Positions 60,633 to 64,000 of a stretch of 64,000 nucleotides of DNA are shown piece by piece (position 1 is the first letter of the stretch; the number at the start of each line of letters is the position of its first letter). This stretch comes from Comamonas sp. GB3 AK4-5 (lineage in GTDB: Bacteria; Pseudomonadota; Gammaproteobacteria; Burkholderiales; Burkholderiaceae_C): NCBI RefSeq assembly GCF_041320665.1, contig NZ_CP166730.1, forward strand, positions 4,712,001 to 4,776,000. Reading direction: 5' to 3'. The translations under genes were made by a program, and so were the position numbers. The notes under the pieces were generated by a model. It was not told the origin of the DNA. It was given only the letters and a program-made list of their open reading frames with translations, and did not search any database.

Positions 60633-61456
60633 GCCTGGCTCTGATTCAGCTGGGCCAGCCGCTCGGGCGTGCCCACATCCACCCATTGCCCACGGTAAAC
60701 CGTGGCGCCCACGCGGCCGGCATCCATGGCGCGGCGCAGCAGCAGCACCAAGGGCATGGCAATGCCCTGGGGGTTGCCGGCGAGAATATCGCACCAGGGC
60801 AGGCCAAACAGCTCGGCCTTGAGCAGTGCAATCGTGCTGTAGGTGTAGCGCGGCAGGGCGGCCTGCTCGGGCGTAGCCCCCTCCTTGGGCACATTCACGG
60901 CGCGGCCATGGTCTCTGCCGGGAGCGCTTTCGCGCAGGCCAAAGTCCCCTTGCGGGTGCTGCACCGGATTGGGCACCAGCCACAGATGGGCCAGATCGTC
61001 GCTGGCCGCAAAAGCCTGGGCAGCTGCGGCATCAAACACAAAGTCGGGCGCAAACACATCGCCCGCTGCCAGCCAGAACACCGTGGGCAACAGCGGCAGG
61101 GCGCGGGCAATGCCGCCGGCGGTTTCCAGGGCCTGGCCAAAGTCCTGGCCCTCTTGCGAATAGCGCAGGCCACCGGCTGCGGCCAGCGCCGGCCAGGCCG
61201 CATTCAAATGGGCGGGGATCTGTTCCCCCAACCAGGCCGTGTTCACCACCAGTTGCTGCACCCCATCGCGCTGCAGCGCCGCCACATGCCAGTCCAGCAG
61301 CGCACGGCCCTGCACGGCCAGCAAGGGCTTGGGCGTGGTATCGGTCAGCGGGCGCATGCGCGAGCCCCGGCCTGCGGCCAGCAGCATGGCAGCAGGAGAG
61401 GAAAGACGAGGCTGGGAGTGGGCCTGGGAGCGGTGTTCCACCGGCAAAGCATTCAT
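60629..61456 (-). CDS. murU: MurU-like nucleotidyltransferase
   Basis: 275 residues. The sugar-nucleotide pyrophosphorylase core begins at about residue 22: AAMLLAAGRGSRMRPLTDTTPKPLLAV, followed by WLAAGDVFAPDF and the C-terminal QWVDVGTPERLAQLN. This is the form that, with AmgK, makes UDP-MurNAc in the anhydromuropeptide recycling bypass of pseudomonads and related bacteria. No AmgK (kinase) gene is in this window; in many genomes it sits next to murU, so it may be elsewhere or the substrate may differ. The ATG at 61456 has AGGA six bases upstream. It is divergent from tkt. Confidence 0.82.
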   Translation of the reverse strand: MNALPVEHRSQAHSQPRLSSPAAMLLAAGRGSRMRPLTDTTPKPLLAVQGRALLDWHVAALQRDGVQQLVVNTAWLGEQIPAHLNAAWPALAAAGGLRYSQEGQDFGQALETAGGIARALPLLPTVFWLAAGDVFAPDFVFDAAAAQAFAASDDLAHLWLVPNPVQHPQGDFGLRESAPGRDHGRAVNVPKEGATPEQAALPRYTYSTIALLKAELFGLPWCDILAGNPQGIAMPLVLLLRRAMDAGRVGATVYRGQWVDVGTPERLAQLNQSQA

Positions 61457-61635
61457 GGGAAATCCTGTGGTGCGCGGCGCCACATGCTGGGCCGCCAGCC
61501 GCTACTTTAGGGCCTTGGATGCTGCCCAGGCCCGACGGCCAACAGGGGGCTCTGTAACCCGTTGGAAACCGCGATCTGCCACATCGGTAAAATCCCGCCC
61601 ATCTTTCGCACACTCACCCCTCGGAGCTGCCCTCC

Positions 61636-63681
61636 ATGGCAAACACCCACATGATGGCCAACGCAATCCGTGCGCTGGCTATGGACGCTGTTCAACAAGC
61701 AAATTCCGGCCACCCCGGAGCCCCCATGGGCATGGCCGACATGGCCGTCGCCCTGTGGAGCCGCCACCTCCAGCACAACCCGGTGAACCCTCAGTGGGCC
61801 AACCGTGACCGCTTCATTTTGTCGAACGGCCACGGTTCCATGCTGATTTATTCGCTGCTGCACCTCACCGGCTACAACCTGCCGCTGCAGGAGCTGAAGG
61901 ACTTCCGCAAGCTGCACAGCAAGACCGCAGGCCACCCCGAAGTGGGCGTGACCCCCGGCGTGGAAACCACCACCGGCCCCCTGGGCCAGGGCATCACCAA
62001 TGCCGTGGGCTTTGCGCTGGCCGAAAAGCTGCTGGCTGCCGAGTTCAACCAGGGCAAGCACCGCATCGTTGACCACCACACTTTTGTGTTCATGGGCGAT
62101 GGCTGCCTCATGGAAGGCATCAGCCACGAAGCCGCCGCACTGGCCGGCGCCTGGAAACTCAACAAGCTGATCGCCCTGTGGGACGACAACGGCATCTCCA
62201 TCGACGGCCAGGTCACCCCCTGGTTTGGCGACGACACCGCCGCACGTTTTGAAGCCTATGGCTGGAACGTGATCCGCGCCGTGGACGGCCACAATGTGGA
62301 CGCCGTGGACGCCGCCATTGCCGCTGCCAAGAAGAGCGCCGCCAAGCCCACGCTGATCTGCTGCAAGACCAGCATCGGCAAGGGTTCGCCCAACCGCCAG
62401 GACACCTCCAAGGCCCACGGCGAGCCCCTGGGCGCCGAGGAAATCGCGCTGACCCGCGCCGCCCTGGGCTGGGAGCATGGCCCGTTTGAAATCCCCGCCG
62501 ATGTCTACACCGACTGGGATGCCAAGGCCGCCGGCAAAAAGGCCGAAGCCGCCTGGAACCGCAAGTTCAACGCCTACGCCAAGGACTTCCCCGAGCTGGC
62601 CGCCGCCTTCACCCGTCGCATGGCCGGCAACCTGCCCGAGAACTTCGTCGAAGTGGCAGCGCAGATCGCCTCCGACGCGCATGACGCCGCCGCCACCGTG
62701 GCCAGCCGCAAGGCCAGCCAGCTGGCCCTGGAAGGCCTGACCGCAGCCCTGCCCGAGCTGCTGGGCGGCTCGGCCGACCTGACCGGCTCCAACCTGACCA
62801 ACACCAAGAGCACCCCCGCTTTCCGCGTGGATGCCAAGGGTGCCGTGGTCAAGACCGAAGAAGGCAAGATCGGCCGCCACATCAACTACGGTGTGCGCGA
62901 GTTCGGCATGGCCGCCATCATGAACGGTGTGGCGCTGCATGGCGGCTACATCCCCTACGGCGGCACCTTCCTGACCTTCTCCGACTACAGCCGCAATGCC
63001 ATCCGCATGGCGGCGCTGATGAAGCAGCGCGTGATCCATGTGTTCACCCACGACTCCATCGGCCTGGGCGAAGACGGCCCCACCCACCAGTCCATCGAGC
63101 ATGCAGCCAGCCTGCGCCTGATCCCTGGCCTGGATGTGTGGCGCCCCGCTGACACCACCGAAACCGCCATGGCCTGGGCCGTGGCACTGAGCCAGAAGAA
63201 CCGCCCCACGGCCATGCTGCTGAGCCGCCAGAACCTGGCCTACGCTCCCAAGAGCGAAGAAGCGCTGGACAACATCGCCTGCGGCGCCTATGTGCTGTCC
63301 GAGCCCAAGGATGTGGGCCTCTTGGGCAAGAAGGCCCAGGCCGTGATCATTGCCACCGGCTCCGAAGTGCAGCTGGCCCTGGCCGCCCAAAAGCAGCTGG
63401 CCGAGCAGAAGATTGCTGTGCGCGTGGTCTCCATGCCCAGCACCACCACTTTTGACCGCCAGGACATGGCCTACAAGCAATCCGTGCTGCCCGCCGGCCT
63501 GCCCCGCGTGGCCGTGGAAATGGGCGTGACCGACTTCTGGTGGAAGTACGGCTGCGCCGCCGTGGTCGGCATCGACAGCTACGGCGAGTCGGCCCCCGCA
63601 CCGGTGCTGTTCGAGCATTTCGGCTTTACCGCCGACAATGTGGCCGCCACCGTGCAGGAAACGCTGCGCCGCGCCAAGTAA
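61636..63681 (+). CDS. tkt: Transketolase
   Basis: 681 residues. Thiamine-diphosphate enzyme moving two-carbon units between sugar phosphates in the pentose phosphate and Calvin pathways. [57 protein letters not shown] (ThDP/metal motif), [18 protein letters not shown] and [27 protein letters not shown] are typical. GGAG nine bases upstream supports 61636. A TAAAAT at 61588-61593 with TTGGAA 20 bases earlier is a weak promoter candidate. Followed by a hairpin and gap. Confidence 0.97.
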   Translation: MANTHMMANAIRALAMDAVQQANSGHPGAPMGMADMAVALWSRHLQHNPVNPQWANRDRFILSNGHGSMLIYSLLHLTGYNLPLQELKDFRKLHSKTAGHPEVGVTPGVETTTGPLGQGITNAVGFALAEKLLAAEFNQGKHRIVDHHTFVFMGDGCLMEGISHEAAALAGAWKLNKLIALWDDNGISIDGQVTPWFGDDTAARFEAYGWNVIRAVDGHNVDAVDAAIAAAKKSAAKPTLICCKTSIGKGSPNRQDTSKAHGEPLGAEEIALTRAALGWEHGPFEIPADVYTDWDAKAAGKKAEAAWNRKFNAYAKDFPELAAAFTRRMAGNLPENFVEVAAQIASDAHDAAATVASRKASQLALEGLTAALPELLGGSADLTGSNLTNTKSTPAFRVDAKGAVVKTEEGKIGRHINYGVREFGMAAIMNGVALHGGYIPYGGTFLTFSDYSRNAIRMAALMKQRVIHVFTHDSIGLGEDGPTHQSIEHAASLRLIPGLDVWRPADTTETAMAWAVALSQKNRPTAMLLSRQNLAYAPKSEEALDNIACGAYVLSEPKDVGLLGKKAQAVIIATGSEVQLALAAQKQLAEQKIAVRVVSMPSTTTFDRQDMAYKQSVLPAGLPRVAVEMGVTDFWWKYGCAAVVGIDSYGESAPAPVLFEHFGFTADNVAATVQETLRRAK

Positions 63682-63687
63682 TCACCG

Positions 63688-63725
63688 TCAAACACCTGCA
63701 CAGGCCCGCCCCAGCAGGTGTTTGA
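63688..63725 (+). terminator. Long hairpin between tkt and gap
   Basis: TCAAACACCTGC (63688-63699) pairs perfectly with GCAGGTGTTTGA (63714-63725), a 12-bp stem with a 14-base loop, beginning seven bases after the tkt stop. The nearest T-run is about 15 bases later, so it may be an attenuating or RNA-stabilising element rather than a simple terminator. Confidence 0.55.

Positions 63726-64000
<275 letters not shown>

Noticed and set aside
61562..61593. Promoter TTGGAA / TAAAAT upstream of tkt
   Set aside because: The spacer is 20 bases, outside the usual 16-18, so it was mentioned in the gene entry but not called as a feature.
61507..63618. 703-codon antisense frame opposite tkt
   Set aside because: Shadow of transketolase; the Gly/His/Val-rich translation has no recognised domain.

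Overview
The window is GC-rich, gene-dense DNA from a betaproteobacterium of the family Comamonadaceae, most likely Comamonas or a close relative such as Delftia or Acidovorax. This is an inference. It rests on the protein set (a Gcr-type membrane site-specific recombinase next to apaG, YbdK, NadX aspartate dehydrogenase, a tsaB-rimI-UDG-like cluster, purE-purK-Sua5), on G/C-rich third codon positions, and on a family of gene-end repeats that I believe is typical of this group. No rRNA, tRNA, CRISPR array, insertion sequence or prophage was seen.

Layout. 1-8449 (minus): an OmpA-domain protein cut by the window edge and, upstream of it and translationally coupled, a 2653-residue surface protein built of DUF11-like and SdrD_B-like repeats. 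9031-14663: rpe, then apaG, the recombinase, a CPA2-type antiporter and ybdK. 14664-15769: a 1.1 kb gene-free stretch holding a dispersed repeat and a 634 bp imperfect giant palindrome. 15770-24748: an EamA transporter, then the thiL / pgpA / pncC housekeeping genes, with a TerD-domain protein, an MFS pump with a divergent TetR regulator, and a DUF4139 protein set between them. 24910-28291: a MurA paralogue, a ribbon-helix-helix protein and an AT-rich islet carrying one orphan gene with a HEPN-type R-x4-H motif. 28297-39684: CnoX, an ABC-2-type exporter pair, purEK-sua5, dacB, tsaB-rimI-UDG-like, and corA behind a structured leader. 40053-46638: an RND tripartite efflux operon with divergent TetR. 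46827-51746 (minus): MTA/SAH nucleosidase, nadX, fadD, class II aldolase. 52119-54406: PAP2 phosphatase and a gamma-glutamyltransferase homologue. 54652-61456 (minus): pyk, a CPBP-like membrane protein, pepP, a TauE/SafE permease, and an unknown propeller-like protein coupled to a MurU-type nucleotidyltransferase. 61636-64000: tkt and the start of gap.

Functionally, much of central carbon metabolism is scattered through the window (rpe, fba, pyk, tkt, gap). Envelope and peptidoglycan functions recur (OmpA/adhesin, PgpA, MurA paralogue, DacB, MurU-like, PAP2). Two efflux systems have divergent TetR repressors with visible inverted repeats in the shared promoter regions.

Most interesting: the AT-rich HEPN-motif islet, whose reading frame ends inside the neighbouring gene's terminator; five repeats placed just after stop codons, always in the orientation of the gene they follow and twice supplying the stop codon; the giant palindrome; and a corA leader in which a hairpin competes with an anti-Shine-Dalgarno pairing.
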